From a candidate division WWE3 bacterium RIFCSPLOWO2_01_FULL_39_13 (lineage in GTDB: Bacteria; Patescibacteriota; WWE3; 2-01-FULL-39-13), in the NCBI GenBank assembly GCA_001772665.1, contig MEVH01000007.1:41107-76875 (forward strand): 35,769 nt of DNA, read 5' to 3'. Positions 22,812 through 30,968 of this stretch are shown piece by piece (the first letter of the stretch is position 1; each line of letters starts with the position of its first letter). The position numbers were made by a program, and so were the translations under genes. A model generated the notes under the pieces. It did not search any database, was not told the origin of the DNA, and saw only the letters and a list, made by a program, of their open reading frames with translations.

Positions 22812-23258
22812 ATGGATATAAAAATCATTAAAAAACTAAGAGAAGAAACAGGCGCGGGAGTAATGGATGCCAAAAGAGCGCTAGAAGAAACCAGAGGCGA
22901 TTTTAAAAAGGCTAAAGATTATTTGCGTGAGAAAGGAATAGAGAGAGCTGCAAAAAAATCTGACAGAGAAATAAAGGCTGGAAGAATTTTTGCTTATATT
23001 CACGCCAATGGAAAAGTGGGGGCTTTGGTAAAACTTGGGTGCGAAACAGATTTTGTTGCAAAAACTGACGAATTCGAAAAGCTTGGGACAGAAATTGCTA
23101 TGCAGACGGCAGCAATGGATCCAAAAGATGTAAAAGATCTTTTAGAGCAGGACTATATAAGAGATCCTTCTAAAAAAATAAAAGACCTTTTAACCGAAAC
23201 TATAGCCAAAATAGGAGAGAATATAACACTTTCCCAGGTTTCAAGAGTTGAGATATAG
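22812..23258 (+). CDS. tsf: Elongation factor Ts (short form)
   Basis: 148 aa from the ATG at 22812, which has GAGG 6 nt upstream; the in-frame TTG at 22800 lacks support. N-terminal UBA-like domain IKKLREETGAGVMDAKRALEE and the EF-Tu contact GALVKLGCETDFVAKTDEF are present. The second half of the core domain found in E. coli EF-Ts (283 aa) is missing, as in many reduced bacteria. It exchanges GDP on EF-Tu. It starts 15 bp after rpsB. Confidence 0.93.
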   Translation: MDIKIIKKLREETGAGVMDAKRALEETRGDFKKAKDYLREKGIERAAKKSDREIKAGRIFAYIHANGKVGALVKLGCETDFVAKTDEFEKLGTEIAMQTAAMDPKDVKDLLEQDYIRDPSKKIKDLLTETIAKIGENITLSQVSRVEI

Positions 23259-23281
23259 CATCTAAAACTGCCTTTTTGCAA

Positions 23282-24634
23282 ATGCATACAGACAAAGACG
23301 ATATACCAGGTGACTACAAGGATCATGTAGTAGATGATGTAGAATCCTTCCTTCGCAATTGCGGAACAAATGTTCCAGGAGAACACGGAGTTAAATCTGA
23401 CATCCCCTTAGAAAGACAGCAGGTCGACGATTATTTTACTTCGATATTCAATACATATGGCTATATTAAGGCTGGGGATCGTATAGCAAAATGGCTATCT
23501 GGCGAAATAAATACAGCGCTGGATGGTATTAGTATGCCCGTTCTTACAAGACAATTTCAAGAATATCTTTCAGGAAAAGAAAGATTTGAAGTAGTTGTCC
23601 AGATGATCCGAACGTATAGGCTGCTTCCGTACGCAACAGATGAAGATTTTTTTGGGGAATTGCTGTTAGGTTTATCAGATATTATTACGGACTATCATAA
23701 TTATCTTGAGAGAGACGAAGTTGACAATCTACTGGACGGCCTCTTAAGTGGTCACCAGAATGCATTAGAGGTGGACGAATCTTCAAGCAGAGATCACATT
23801 GCACACGATTTGTTTTTACTAATGGGGTTATATGTTTTAGATGCGCGTATAGGTTACGAGTCTGTTGTTCGTAGTTTGTCTGATCCTGAAATTGATTTAG
23901 CAGAAGAATCAAAAATCCGCTCAGATTTAATAGAACTGAATAATTATATAGAGATGATCAATTTGTATAGAGTTATGTTAGATCATGCTGCTGAAGATGG
24001 TCTGTCAGTTCCTTCATTATGGTTAGATTTTGAAAATAAGGATCTAGTGGGAAAAGTTGTGAAATCCAGAAAGATAGTTGAGGAAGTCCTTTGCGAAATG
24101 GGTGAAGTTTTAAAATTACAATCATGCAATGCTGTAGGAAGAGCGCGAGCCCTTCTTAAAGGAACAGATAGAACGATGAGGCTCTTGAATACAAGAAAAA
24201 CCGATCCATACGAAGCTGTAAAGTCTTTAAGAAAATCCGGATTCATGCTGCTCCGTAACGAGTGTAATGACCAGAAAACGAGAGTCGAAAGTGATGCTCT
24301 GGCAAGATACTTGATTGATTCGTTAGCAATTGTAAGCCTTAGAGCTATTAAATTTGCATACGTATTTAAAACGGATCTCGTTAACCAAGAACATGATTTA
24401 CGACGTGAGTTGGAGCTTACTAGGGTATGCCCTACTTATTTGCTTCAAGCCCTGAAATTACATCTGGCTGCAGCGTACTTAGAATGTGAGCGGCGTGAAA
24501 GAGATGCTAAGCTGATTTATTCACAACAGCCGTTTTCATATGTGCATCATGTCATAGATAGTTATGGGAGGGTCGGAAGAGTTTGGGAAATTTACGAATG
24601 TGCTTTAGAGTTAGAAAGAGAATACAGGTCATGA
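23282..24634 (+). CDS. Hypothetical helical protein, 450 aa
   Basis: Family not recognised. The sequence is almost all helical, acidic, without signal peptide or clear membrane segments. The N-terminal 45 residues are Asp/Gly-rich. The C-terminal part has YLLQALKLHLAAAYLE, which resembles NLLAAIKLQVLSTYCV near the end of the next gene, so the two may be distant paralogues. It starts 23 bp after tsf and sits where pyrH commonly lies; it shows no UMP kinase motif. The start is the ATG at 23282. Confidence 0.65.
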   Translation: MHTDKDDIPGDYKDHVVDDVESFLRNCGTNVPGEHGVKSDIPLERQQVDDYFTSIFNTYGYIKAGDRIAKWLSGEINTALDGISMPVLTRQFQEYLSGKERFEVVVQMIRTYRLLPYATDEDFFGELLLGLSDIITDYHNYLERDEVDNLLDGLLSGHQNALEVDESSSRDHIAHDLFLLMGLYVLDARIGYESVVRSLSDPEIDLAEESKIRSDLIELNNYIEMINLYRVMLDHAAEDGLSVPSLWLDFENKDLVGKVVKSRKIVEEVLCEMGEVLKLQSCNAVGRARALLKGTDRTMRLLNTRKTDPYEAVKSLRKSGFMLLRNECNDQKTRVESDALARYLIDSLAIVSLRAIKFAYVFKTDLVNQEHDLRRELELTRVCPTYLLQALKLHLAAAYLECERRERDAKLIYSQQPFSYVHHVIDSYGRVGRVWEIYECALELEREYRS

Positions 24635-24701
24635 TTATAATAGAGTGTTTTTTCCGATAAAGTAGCTGGGTTAATTTAGCTTTATTTCCTGCTTAAAATT
24701 T

Positions 24702-25442
24702 ATGCCAGATCCAGATGAAGTTTGTAAATCCGGAGGAGCTGATTCTCCTACATGGGTCGGTATTGACACCGCTGAATTTGTAAAAGGGGTGGTGGCCACA
24801 ATTGAATCATCATCTGGTGTGACTATCGACCAAGAACTTGGTTTTCTGGATAGAAGGTGGCCAGAAATTTTAGATGGAGATGTCCCAAGGTTAGTCGAAG
24901 AAGCAGTCGTGATAAGCAGAAATACGCTAGAAGAAGCCTTAGCACTTCTCGTACAGTACCATCTTGATCTTCGATCAATTGAAATAGTTACTACAATTTC
25001 TGGTTTTAAACCACCAAAAGAAAATTATTTCCCGACTTTTTTAAGGCTATTGCGTGATGAAGCAGAAGATACTAAAGTGCGCGAACAAGCTAGACTCCTC
25101 GCTACCGATTTCGCTAAAATGGCTCTAAATCTTAATCTCTTAAGACCATCCTTTGTTTACACTCATTTTTGGAAATTTGTTAGGTGTGATAAATGCGATG
25201 ATGATACTGAGTTGATAGATACTAGAAAGAATATAACACCAGCGAACTTGTTAGCTGCAATTAAGCTTCAAGTTCTTAGTACTTATTGCGTGAACCAAAG
25301 TCATGCAAGTAAATCGTGGAGATTTCCTGAAGAGGCAATAGCTAAAGATGAACTCAGATTAATTAATAAGAAATTTGCTAATTTATGCCGTCTCCATAAT
25401 TTAATCGCTGTTCTTGGTTATCAAGGCTTGATATCTACTTAA
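24702..25442 (+). CDS. Hypothetical helical protein, 246 aa
   Basis: Family not recognised. Helical and soluble, with an Asp-rich N-terminus and one CxxC (CDKC near residue 165) that is not part of an obvious zinc site. Its C-terminal segment NLLAAIKLQVLSTYCV resembles that of the preceding protein. It lies between that gene and frr. The ATG has AT-rich TAAAAT only 2 nt upstream, so the exact start is uncertain. Confidence 0.6.
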   Translation: MPDPDEVCKSGGADSPTWVGIDTAEFVKGVVATIESSSGVTIDQELGFLDRRWPEILDGDVPRLVEEAVVISRNTLEEALALLVQYHLDLRSIEIVTTISGFKPPKENYFPTFLRLLRDEAEDTKVREQARLLATDFAKMALNLNLLRPSFVYTHFWKFVRCDKCDDDTELIDTRKNITPANLLAAIKLQVLSTYCVNQSHASKSWRFPEEAIAKDELRLINKKFANLCRLHNLIAVLGYQGLIST

Positions 25443-25462
25443 TTGCCTTATTGGGTTCTCTA

Positions 25463-25471
25463 TGCTATTAA
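25463..25471 (+). promoter_or_regulatory. Extended -10 promoter of frr
   Basis: TGCTATTAA, 7 nt before the frr ATG at 25479; suggests that frr has its own leaderless transcript. Confidence 0.45.
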
Positions 25472-25478
25472 TTAAACC

Positions 25479-26033
25479 ATGAAAGCAGATGATTTGGATT
25501 CTCATTTAAGCGAGATTGAGTCTTTTCTAGCTTCTGAATTGAGCAAGATGAGGTCAGGGCGGGCGACCACTTCTCTGGTTGATGATATTATGGTTGTGGC
25601 TTATGACGGAGCCGATCCTCTTCCGGTTAAAGAGCTTGGAATGGTTTCTGCTGATGATCCTCTTTCTATTACTATTACCCCTTGGGATAAGTCCATCTTA
25701 GAAAAAATTGAAACTGCGATAAGAAAATCGGGCAGGGGATTTAATCCAGTCAATGACGGCCAGGCTATACGCGTGCCTGTCCCTCCTATGACAGAAGAAA
25801 CCCGCAGGCAGAGAGTCAAAGAAATTTCGGCGCTGGTTGAGCAGTCAAAAATAAAGGTGAGGACGATCCGCCAGGACGTAATAAAATCGGTAGAAGAAAT
25901 GGAAGATACCGGAACAATTTCAGAAGACGACATGTTTTCGCAGAAAAAGCAGATAGAAGAAGCGGTATCGCAGACAAACCAGAAGCTTGAAAAAATGGGA
26001 AAAGATAAAGAAGCGGAATTAATGAGGCTGTGA
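25479..26033 (+). CDS. frr: Ribosome recycling factor
   Basis: 184 aa, standard length. SFLASELSKMRSGRATTSLVDDIMV, PLPVKELGMVS, ITPWDKSILEKIETAIRKS, PVPPMTEETRRQRVKEISALVEQSKIKVRTIRQDV are canonical. With EF-G it splits the post-termination ribosome. In many bacteria it follows rpsB-tsf-pyrH; here two unknown genes stand between tsf and frr. Confidence 0.97.
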   Translation: MKADDLDSHLSEIESFLASELSKMRSGRATTSLVDDIMVVAYDGADPLPVKELGMVSADDPLSITITPWDKSILEKIETAIRKSGRGFNPVNDGQAIRVPVPPMTEETRRQRVKEISALVEQSKIKVRTIRQDVIKSVEEMEDTGTISEDDMFSQKKQIEEAVSQTNQKLEKMGKDKEAELMRL

Positions 26034-26047
26034 GTCTACTTCATACC

Positions 26048-26077
26048 GGGGTTACCCCGTTTACCCTTGTCCCTAAA
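26048..26077 (+). repeat. Short interspersed repeat, copy 1
   Basis: Begins with the palindrome GGGGTTACCCC and continues GTTTACCCTTGTCCCTAAA. A near-identical copy (two C/T differences) lies at 27364-27393, so the pair flanks rseP. The rest of the 194-bp frr-rseP spacer shows nothing I can name. Confidence 0.8.
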
Positions 26078-26227
26078 TAATATTGTTGTTGAGGTCTTTT
26101 TTGACGAGTTTATTTTTATGTTATCAAGTTGTTAGATTAGTTATGCAAATATGATCCTTTTGTATAAATCGCCGTTTTGTTCTAATATTAGAAAGACTCC
26201 CGCAGTAAGAAGATTATTTCACGAATC

Positions 26228-27364
26228 ATGATTCCTTCGATTTTGATTTTCATTTTAATACTTTCGCTTCTGGTTTTTGTTCATGAACTTGGGCATTTTA
26301 TAATGGCGCGGAAGTTTGGAATTAATGTCGAGGAATTCGGAATTGGGCTTCCTCCCCGGATATGGGGCAAAAAGATCAAAGGTACAATATATTCTATTAA
26401 CCTTCTTCCTCTTGGGGGATTTGTGAAAATAAAAGGAGAAGACTTTGAAGGCTACAATCCCAAAGACAAATCCAATTTTATTAACAAAAAACCTTGGCAG
26501 AAATCTCTTGTCCTTCTTGCTGGGATTATTATGAATCTTCTTCTGGCAGTAGTTATCTTCTATTTTATTCTTGGATTAAATGGTTTTAAATCGGCACCGA
26601 TACTGCTTTTACAGGATCATAACTTTCCTTTTGGCAAGGCAGAGCCGTCGCCGAATGTCATCACATTTATAGAAAGTGATTCTCCCGCGCAGAAAGCCGG
26701 TGTTCAGTTTGCTGATAAGATTATCAAGATGTCATACAAAGAGGATTTTGTCTATCCGCAGAATGTCGACGAAGTTAGGGCATTCGTTGAGAATAAAGCA
26801 GGGGAGAAAGTGATCCTTGATACAGTAAACATAAATTCAGGAGATAAAAATGACTATACCGTTGTGCCAGTTTACAACGGAGATTTGAAACAGCCGGCGC
26901 TTGGAATAGCCTTGTCTGACGCTGTTATCCTTGATTATAATACTGGAGTTGATCGCGTTTTTGCAGGATTTTTGCACGGATGGAATATTACAGGATATGC
27001 AATTTCGGTATTTGGAGGGATGATTTCTGCGAGCATACAATCCCGTGATGCCGGAATAGTTGCCGAAGGCGTGTCAGGCCCAGTAGGAATTTTCGGAGTG
27101 GTACGATCTGTTATTGAGTCTGGAGGCAAGAGAGTAGTTTCAACTATGTTTGATCTGACAGCGATTTTGTCTTTGTCTCTTGGTATTATGAACCTTCTGC
27201 CTATTCCAGCGCTTGACGGCGGAAGGCTCGTTTTTGTAGTTTCAGAATGGATAACCGGCAAACGCCCATCCCAGAAACTTGAAGCCCGCGCCCACCAAAT
27301 CGGATATTTCCTTCTTCTCGCACTTCTGCTTTTGATAACAGTAAAAGACATCCGTCGCTTATAG
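26228..27364 (+). CDS. rseP: RIP metalloprotease RseP (site-2 protease with PDZ domain)
   Basis: 378 aa. The zinc motif HELGH is at residues 19-23 in the first membrane helix. Then INLLPLGGFVKIKGED, a PDZ domain (about 130-225, with SPAQKAGVQFADKI), two further helices, and NLLPIPALDGGRL, the second metal-site motif. In model bacteria RseP cuts anti-sigma factors and signal peptide remnants in the membrane; the substrate here is unknown. The TAG stop overlaps the downstream repeat. Confidence 0.96.
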   Translation: MIPSILIFILILSLLVFVHELGHFIMARKFGINVEEFGIGLPPRIWGKKIKGTIYSINLLPLGGFVKIKGEDFEGYNPKDKSNFINKKPWQKSLVLLAGIIMNLLLAVVIFYFILGLNGFKSAPILLLQDHNFPFGKAEPSPNVITFIESDSPAQKAGVQFADKIIKMSYKEDFVYPQNVDEVRAFVENKAGEKVILDTVNINSGDKNDYTVVPVYNGDLKQPALGIALSDAVILDYNTGVDRVFAGFLHGWNITGYAISVFGGMISASIQSRDAGIVAEGVSGPVGIFGVVRSVIESGGKRVVSTMFDLTAILSLSLGIMNLLPIPALDGGRLVFVVSEWITGKRPSQKLEARAHQIGYFLLLALLLLITVKDIRRL

Positions 27365-27393
27365 GGGTCACCCCGTTTACCCTCGTCCCTAAA
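27364..27393 (+). repeat. Short interspersed repeat, copy 2
   Basis: GGGGTCACCCC followed by GTTTACCCTCGTCCCTAAA, the partner of the copy at 26048. Its first base is the last base of the rseP stop codon. It may act as a terminator-like palindrome or be a mobile repeat. Confidence 0.8.
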
Positions 27394-27481
27394 AAACGGC
27401 TCATCCAAGCCCCTTTTTGAAAAGTTTAGAATTAGTTTATCAAGATGTCAGTTTTATAACATACAGTTTTACTGCAATTGT

Positions 27482-27490
27482 TGGTACAAT
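27482..27490 (+). promoter_or_regulatory. Extended -10 promoter of proS
   Basis: TGGTACAAT, 7 nt before the ATG at 27498; probable leaderless transcript. Confidence 0.5.
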
Positions 27491-27497
27491 TCATTAA

Positions 27498-28922
27498 ATG
27501 AATTTAACTCCTAAATCCAAAAACGTCAGCAAGTGGTATAACGAAGTTATATTAAAGGCTGAACTTGCAGATTATTCTCCTGTAAAAGGATGTATGGTTA
27601 TAAGGCCGGATGGGTATTCAATATGGGAAAATGTCCAGCGAATTTTTGACGCCGAAATTAAAAAAGCAGGTGTACGAAACGCCTATTTTCCCATTTTTAT
27701 TCCTATGAGTTTCCTTGAAAAAGAAAAAGAGCATGCTAAAGGGTTTTCACCAGAGCTGGCAGTTGTAACAAAAGGAGGAGGAGAAGATCTTGCTGAACCG
27801 CTTGCTGTAAGACCGACTTCAGAGACAATAATGTATCATCAATTTTCGAAATGGATTCAAAGCTACCGTGACCTTCCTATGAAGATAAATCAGTGGAATA
27901 ACGTTGTCAGATGGGAAAAAAGAACATATCTTTTTATGCGGACCACCGAGTTTTTATGGCAGGAGGCTCATACTGCGCATGCAACTCACAAAGAGGCTGT
28001 TGAAGAAGCGGAAAGGGCGTTGAAATCTTATATTGATTTATATAAAAACCATTTTGCTATATACGGAATAGCCGGCATAAAAAGCAAGTCAGAAAAGTTT
28101 GCAGGAGCAGAGAAAACCTATACTTATGAAGTATTGCTTCCTGGTGGCAAGGCGCTTCAGGCTGGTACCACTCACGATCTCGGGCAGAATTTTTCGAAGC
28201 CTTTTGAGGTCAATTTTACGGATAAAAATGGCAAATTGGATTATGTTTGGCAGACTAGCTGGGGATTGTCCACGAGAAGCATAGGAGGGTTAATCTTAAC
28301 GCACGGAGATGATAATGGATTAGTTATTCCTCCTGATCTTGCGTACTTACAGATAGTAATTGTTCCAGTTTTGTCAAAATCTAAGGAAGATACTGAATTA
28401 ATAAGCAAGTCGTGGGAAATAAAAGCGAATTTGGAAAAGATTTACCGAGTGGGATTAGATGAAAGACAAGAACATACATATGGCTGGAAGCTTAATGAAT
28501 TGGAGCTTAAAGGTATCCCTGTAAGGATTGAACTTGGCAAAAAGGAAATCGAGGAGCAATCGGCAACAGTTTATCGAAGGGATCTAGGCACAAAAGAGAA
28601 GGTTAAGTTCAACAATTTGGAAAAGTATATAGAAATCTTACTTAAAGATATACAAGATGGTCTCTTCGAAAAATCCCGCGAGTTTACTAAAGCGAATACG
28701 CACAGGGTAGGTGCCTATGATCAGTTCAAGGAAATTATGAGAACAAGCAGGGGTTTTATTGAGGCTTTCTGGTGTGAGTCAGAAGATTGTGAAATGAAGA
28801 TAAAAGAAGAGACGAAAGCCACGACTAGATGCCTTCCGCTTGATGCCAAGACAGAAAAGGGCAAATGTATTTACTGTGGAAAAGAATCTTCCCGCAGGTG
28901 GGTCTTTGCGCAGGCCTATTAG
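27498..28922 (+). CDS. proS: Prolyl-tRNA synthetase (short, archaeal/eukaryotic-type)
   Basis: 474 aa, class II. KGCMVIRPDGYSIWENVQ, LAVRPTSETIMYHQFSKWI (motif 2 region), RTTEFLWQEAHTAHA and motif 3 in STRSIGGLILTHGDDNG are visible. The anticodon-binding domain (about 285-390) is followed by the C-terminal domain with CESEDC and CIYCGKESSRRWVFAQAY. It lacks the editing insertion of the long bacterial ProRS, as in the archaeal-type enzyme. Single gene after rseP. Confidence 0.97.
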   Translation: MNLTPKSKNVSKWYNEVILKAELADYSPVKGCMVIRPDGYSIWENVQRIFDAEIKKAGVRNAYFPIFIPMSFLEKEKEHAKGFSPELAVVTKGGGEDLAEPLAVRPTSETIMYHQFSKWIQSYRDLPMKINQWNNVVRWEKRTYLFMRTTEFLWQEAHTAHATHKEAVEEAERALKSYIDLYKNHFAIYGIAGIKSKSEKFAGAEKTYTYEVLLPGGKALQAGTTHDLGQNFSKPFEVNFTDKNGKLDYVWQTSWGLSTRSIGGLILTHGDDNGLVIPPDLAYLQIVIVPVLSKSKEDTELISKSWEIKANLEKIYRVGLDERQEHTYGWKLNELELKGIPVRIELGKKEIEEQSATVYRRDLGTKEKVKFNNLEKYIEILLKDIQDGLFEKSREFTKANTHRVGAYDQFKEIMRTSRGFIEAFWCESEDCEMKIKEETKATTRCLPLDAKTEKGKCIYCGKESSRRWVFAQAY

Positions 28923-28976
28923 ATTTCTTTAATTTTTAAATTATTCAGGTCTTTATGCTCTAAGTTCTAAATCCAG

Positions 28977-28985
28977 TGTTATAAT
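28977..28985 (+). promoter_or_regulatory. Extended -10 promoter of the HIT gene
   Basis: TGTTATAAT with TATAAT at 28980-28985, exactly 6 nt before the ATG at 28992. Confidence 0.65.
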
Positions 28986-28991
28986 ACCACC

Positions 28992-29330
28992 ATGGATTGT
29001 ATTTTTTGTGATATTGCCGAAAAAAAGGCTCGGGCTAAGATTGCTTACGAAGATGATGAGTTTATTGCGTTCGAAAATATTAATCCGCAGGCTCCTGTGC
29101 ATTTGCTTGTGATGCCAAAAAGTCACTTTTCAAAACGGGACATGATAACGGGTTCCTTCGAGAATTTTTGGGATAAAATGATGCTGGTTGTGCAAAAAAT
29201 CTTGAAAATGAAGGAGCTTGATAAAACAGGATATAGGCTGGTAATAAACGGAGCGGGATATAACATAATCGATCACGAGCATATCCATATCTTAGGCGGA
29301 AAAGGCTGGCGTCCCGCAGATGATCTGTAG
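28992..29330 (+). CDS. HIT (histidine triad) family protein
   Basis: 112 aa. It starts MDCIFCDIAEKKARAKIAYEDD with Cys3 and Cys6, then NPQAPVHLLVMPKSH, and the triad HEHIHILGG (His95, His97, His99). HIT proteins of the HINT group hydrolyse nucleoside phosphoramidates and related adenylates. The start is fixed by the TATAAT 6 nt upstream. Confidence 0.93.
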   Translation: MDCIFCDIAEKKARAKIAYEDDEFIAFENINPQAPVHLLVMPKSHFSKRDMITGSFENFWDKMMLVVQKILKMKELDKTGYRLVINGAGYNIIDHEHIHILGGKGWRPADDL

Positions 29331-29392
29331 AAGACAATTTGGGTATGTACCTGAAACAATATGCGTGTTATCGGATGTCAGATAGGGCTGGA

Positions 29393-29420
29393 TTTGCCAA
29401 AAAAGAGTAAAAATTATAAT
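29393..29420 (+). promoter_or_regulatory. Promoter of rpsU-yqeY
   Basis: TTTGCC (29393-29398), 16-bp spacer, TATAAT (29415-29420). Gives a leader of about 178 nt. Confidence 0.5.
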
Positions 29421-29426
29421 ATGAGC

Positions 29427-29604
29427 GGAGCGAGTATTACAGCATACCGCGTGCGTTAGCTCGCGGTAGTTGATTATACTTTTTGCCATAACCAATCACT
29501 CCATAAGGAGTGCTAGGCAAAAAGGAGGCTACGGGCAGGGCAAAGCTAAACCTGTAGGCTCACTTTGAATTTGCAATAGTAATTTATCCGGGAGGTGTTT
29601 TTAA
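29427..29604 (+). ncRNA. Structured 5' leader of rpsU
   Basis: Three consecutive helices: TACCGCG (29445-29451) with CGCGGTA (29462-29468); CTTTTTGCC (29479-29487) with GGCAAAAAG (29516-29524), which encloses CACTCC-ATAA-GGAGTG; and GAGGCTAC...CAGG with CCTGTAGGCTC (about 29525-29561) around the loop GCAAAGCTAAA. It ends with the Shine-Dalgarno GGGAGGTG. It may be a cis-regulator of rpsU-yqeY; I do not recognise a known riboswitch class. Confidence 0.5.
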
Positions 29605-29805
29605 ATGGCGGCAAAAGGTGCCGAAATAAACCTTAAAGAATCAAAAATGTCAGTTGAACAAGCTTTAAGGGAATTAAAAAATATGGTTGAAGAAGACATG
29701 CAGATACTGACCGACAACCGATATTACGTTAAACCCACAAAACAACGCAGAGAAAGGGAAAAGCGCAGAAAAGCAAGCATCCGCAAATATAACAAGTATA
29801 ATTAA
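29605..29805 (+). CDS. rpsU: Ribosomal protein bS21
   Basis: 66 aa. MSVEQALRELKNMVEED is the helical N-part; RYYVKPTKQRREREKRRKAS is the basic tail typical of bS21. It helps mRNA docking near the anti-Shine-Dalgarno. The start has a strong Shine-Dalgarno (GGGAGGTG, 29590-29597). About 13 residues precede the usual start of the family. yqeY follows after 2 bp. Confidence 0.88.
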   Translation: MAAKGAEINLKESKMSVEQALRELKNMVEEDMQILTDNRYYVKPTKQRREREKRRKASIRKYNKYN

Positions 29806-29807
29806 GC

Positions 29808-30275
29808 ATGATTTTAGAAAGGCTGAAAGAAGACCTCACAAAGGCAATGTTCGAAAGGGATTTGAAAAAGGCAAATGCTATAAGGCTTTTGCTGGCTGAG
29901 TTTCAAAATGCCGAAATAGCTTTGTATCCGCAGGGCAAAACGCTTGATGAAACTGCCAAGACAGCCATTCTCAGCCGTGAGCACAAAAAGCGCAAAGAAT
30001 CCGCTGAAATATATGAAAAAGCAGGACGTCTGGAACTTTTAGAGCAGGAAAAATACGAGATTTCGATTATAGGGCAGTATCTTCCGAGTCAGCTTTCGGA
30101 TGAAGAGATAGAGGGTGCGGTGAAGCAGATAATTTCTGAAATGACGTCCAGCAGGAAAACTCCACTTAATTTTGGTGCTGTAATGAGCGCGTCAATGGCC
30201 AAGTTAAAAGGAAAAGCTGAAGGGAAAAAGGTTTCTGAGATTGTAAAAAGACTGACCTCTGGTACATCCTCATAG
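29808..30275 (+). CDS. yqeY: GatB/YqeY domain protein
   Basis: 155 aa, the usual length. MILERLKEDLTKAMFERDLKKANAIRLLLAEFQNAEI and the C-terminal NFGAVMSASMAKLKGKAEGKKVSEIVKRLT are characteristic. The domain resembles the tRNA-binding tail of GatB, but the role of the free protein is not settled. rpsU-yqeY is a widely conserved pair, here separated by 2 bp, so one transcript. Confidence 0.93.
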   Translation: MILERLKEDLTKAMFERDLKKANAIRLLLAEFQNAEIALYPQGKTLDETAKTAILSREHKKRKESAEIYEKAGRLELLEQEKYEISIIGQYLPSQLSDEEIEGAVKQIISEMTSSRKTPLNFGAVMSASMAKLKGKAEGKKVSEIVKRLTSGTSS

Positions 30276-30304
30276 ATTATAAATCTAAATGAAACAGATA
30301 TGCC

Positions 30305-30460
30305 GGGAAGTGCTTGCGTAAGCAGTCCTCCAAAGGCGGATAGGCACGGAAGTTTGCCGAATCAACTTCCTCGCTCTCGGCCTGATACCGATGTAATTGA
30401 ATATATCAATTCGAATACTCCATCAGGCCTGCGAGAGTCTGCTTCCTCAAGCACATTCCC
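30305..30460. other. Strongly folded 156-nt element (candidate structured RNA)
   Basis: Closed by a 12-bp stem, GGGAAGTGCTTG (30305-30316) with CAAGCACATTCCC (30448-30460), one bulge. Inside are AAGCAG (30320-30325) with CTGCTT (30439-30444); a side hairpin GGAAGTT (30348-30354) with AACTTCC (30364-30370); CTCTCG (30374-30379) with CGAGAG (30432-30437), running into GGCCTGAT (30379-30386) with ATCAGGCC (30422-30429); and an apical AATTGA-TCAATT. The strand is not decided. It sits between the convergent yqeY and ybeY genes. A 6S-like rod with a side hairpin or a folded mobile repeat are both possible. Confidence 0.55.
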
Positions 30461-30494
30461 AGCTTATCCCAAGTAATTAATTCTGGAATCGAAG

Positions 30495-30788
30495 TTACTT
30501 CTTGTGATGTATTCCTAAAAGGTGAAGTATTCCGTGTTCAGCAAGCTCTGCAATTTCGTGGCGAATGTCCTTATTGCCGTAGTTCTTCATCTGTCTTTTT
30601 GCCTGATCAATATTTACAATTACGTCCCCGATATAATATTCTCCATCAGGAATCTTTTCATTTATACTAAATGACAAAACATCAGTTGGATAATCCTTTT
30701 TCAAATGCTTCTTATTCAATCTCTGAATCTCATCATCCCCGACAAAATGAACATTTATTTTTGAATTCTTTTTAACCTCAAATTGCAT
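30495..30788 (-). CDS. ybeY: Endoribonuclease YbeY (rRNA maturation factor), short form
   Basis: 97 aa; usual YbeY is about 150. Zinc-binding triad in HGILHLLGIHH (His85, His89 and His94 or His95) and PTDVLSFSI are clear. It takes part in 16S rRNA 3' maturation and ribosome quality control. The C-terminus ends right after the zinc motif (IHHKK), as in compact CPR forms. The minus-strand TATCAT (30800-30795) lies exactly 6 nt before the ATG. Confidence 0.9.
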   Translation of the reverse strand: MQFEVKKNSKINVHFVGDDEIQRLNKKHLKKDYPTDVLSFSINEKIPDGEYYIGDVIVNIDQAKRQMKNYGNKDIRHEIAELAEHGILHLLGIHHKK

Positions 30789-30794
30789 AGTGTA

Positions 30795-30803
30795 ATGATA
30801 GCA
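30795..30803 (-). promoter_or_regulatory. Extended -10 promoter of ybeY
   Basis: TGCTATCAT on the minus strand, 6 nt before the ATG at 30788. Confidence 0.55.
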
Positions 30804-30956
30804 GTTTCATGAAAAAAGTTACGAAGCATACGCAGACCTGTTGGATAAATCTAGATGCAACACCAGGAATTCGCTCTAGCTATTGTCCTAGAGTTCAAGT
30901 TTGAACTTCCCCACCTGAGTCGCCGACAATTGCTCCAATAGCTCTAGTATTCAATG

Positions 30957-30962
30957 TATAAT
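30957..30962 (+). promoter_or_regulatory. -10 box of pth
   Basis: TATAAT exactly 6 nt before the ATG at 30969. It overlaps the in-frame ATG at 30954, which therefore is not the start. Confidence 0.65.
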
Positions 30963-30968
30963 ACCCTT

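Noticed and set aside
29525-29561. Cyclic-di-GMP riboswitch, because of GCAAAGCTA in the rpsU leader
   Set aside because: The motif sits in the apical loop of a single hairpin and the second conserved helix of that riboswitch class is absent.
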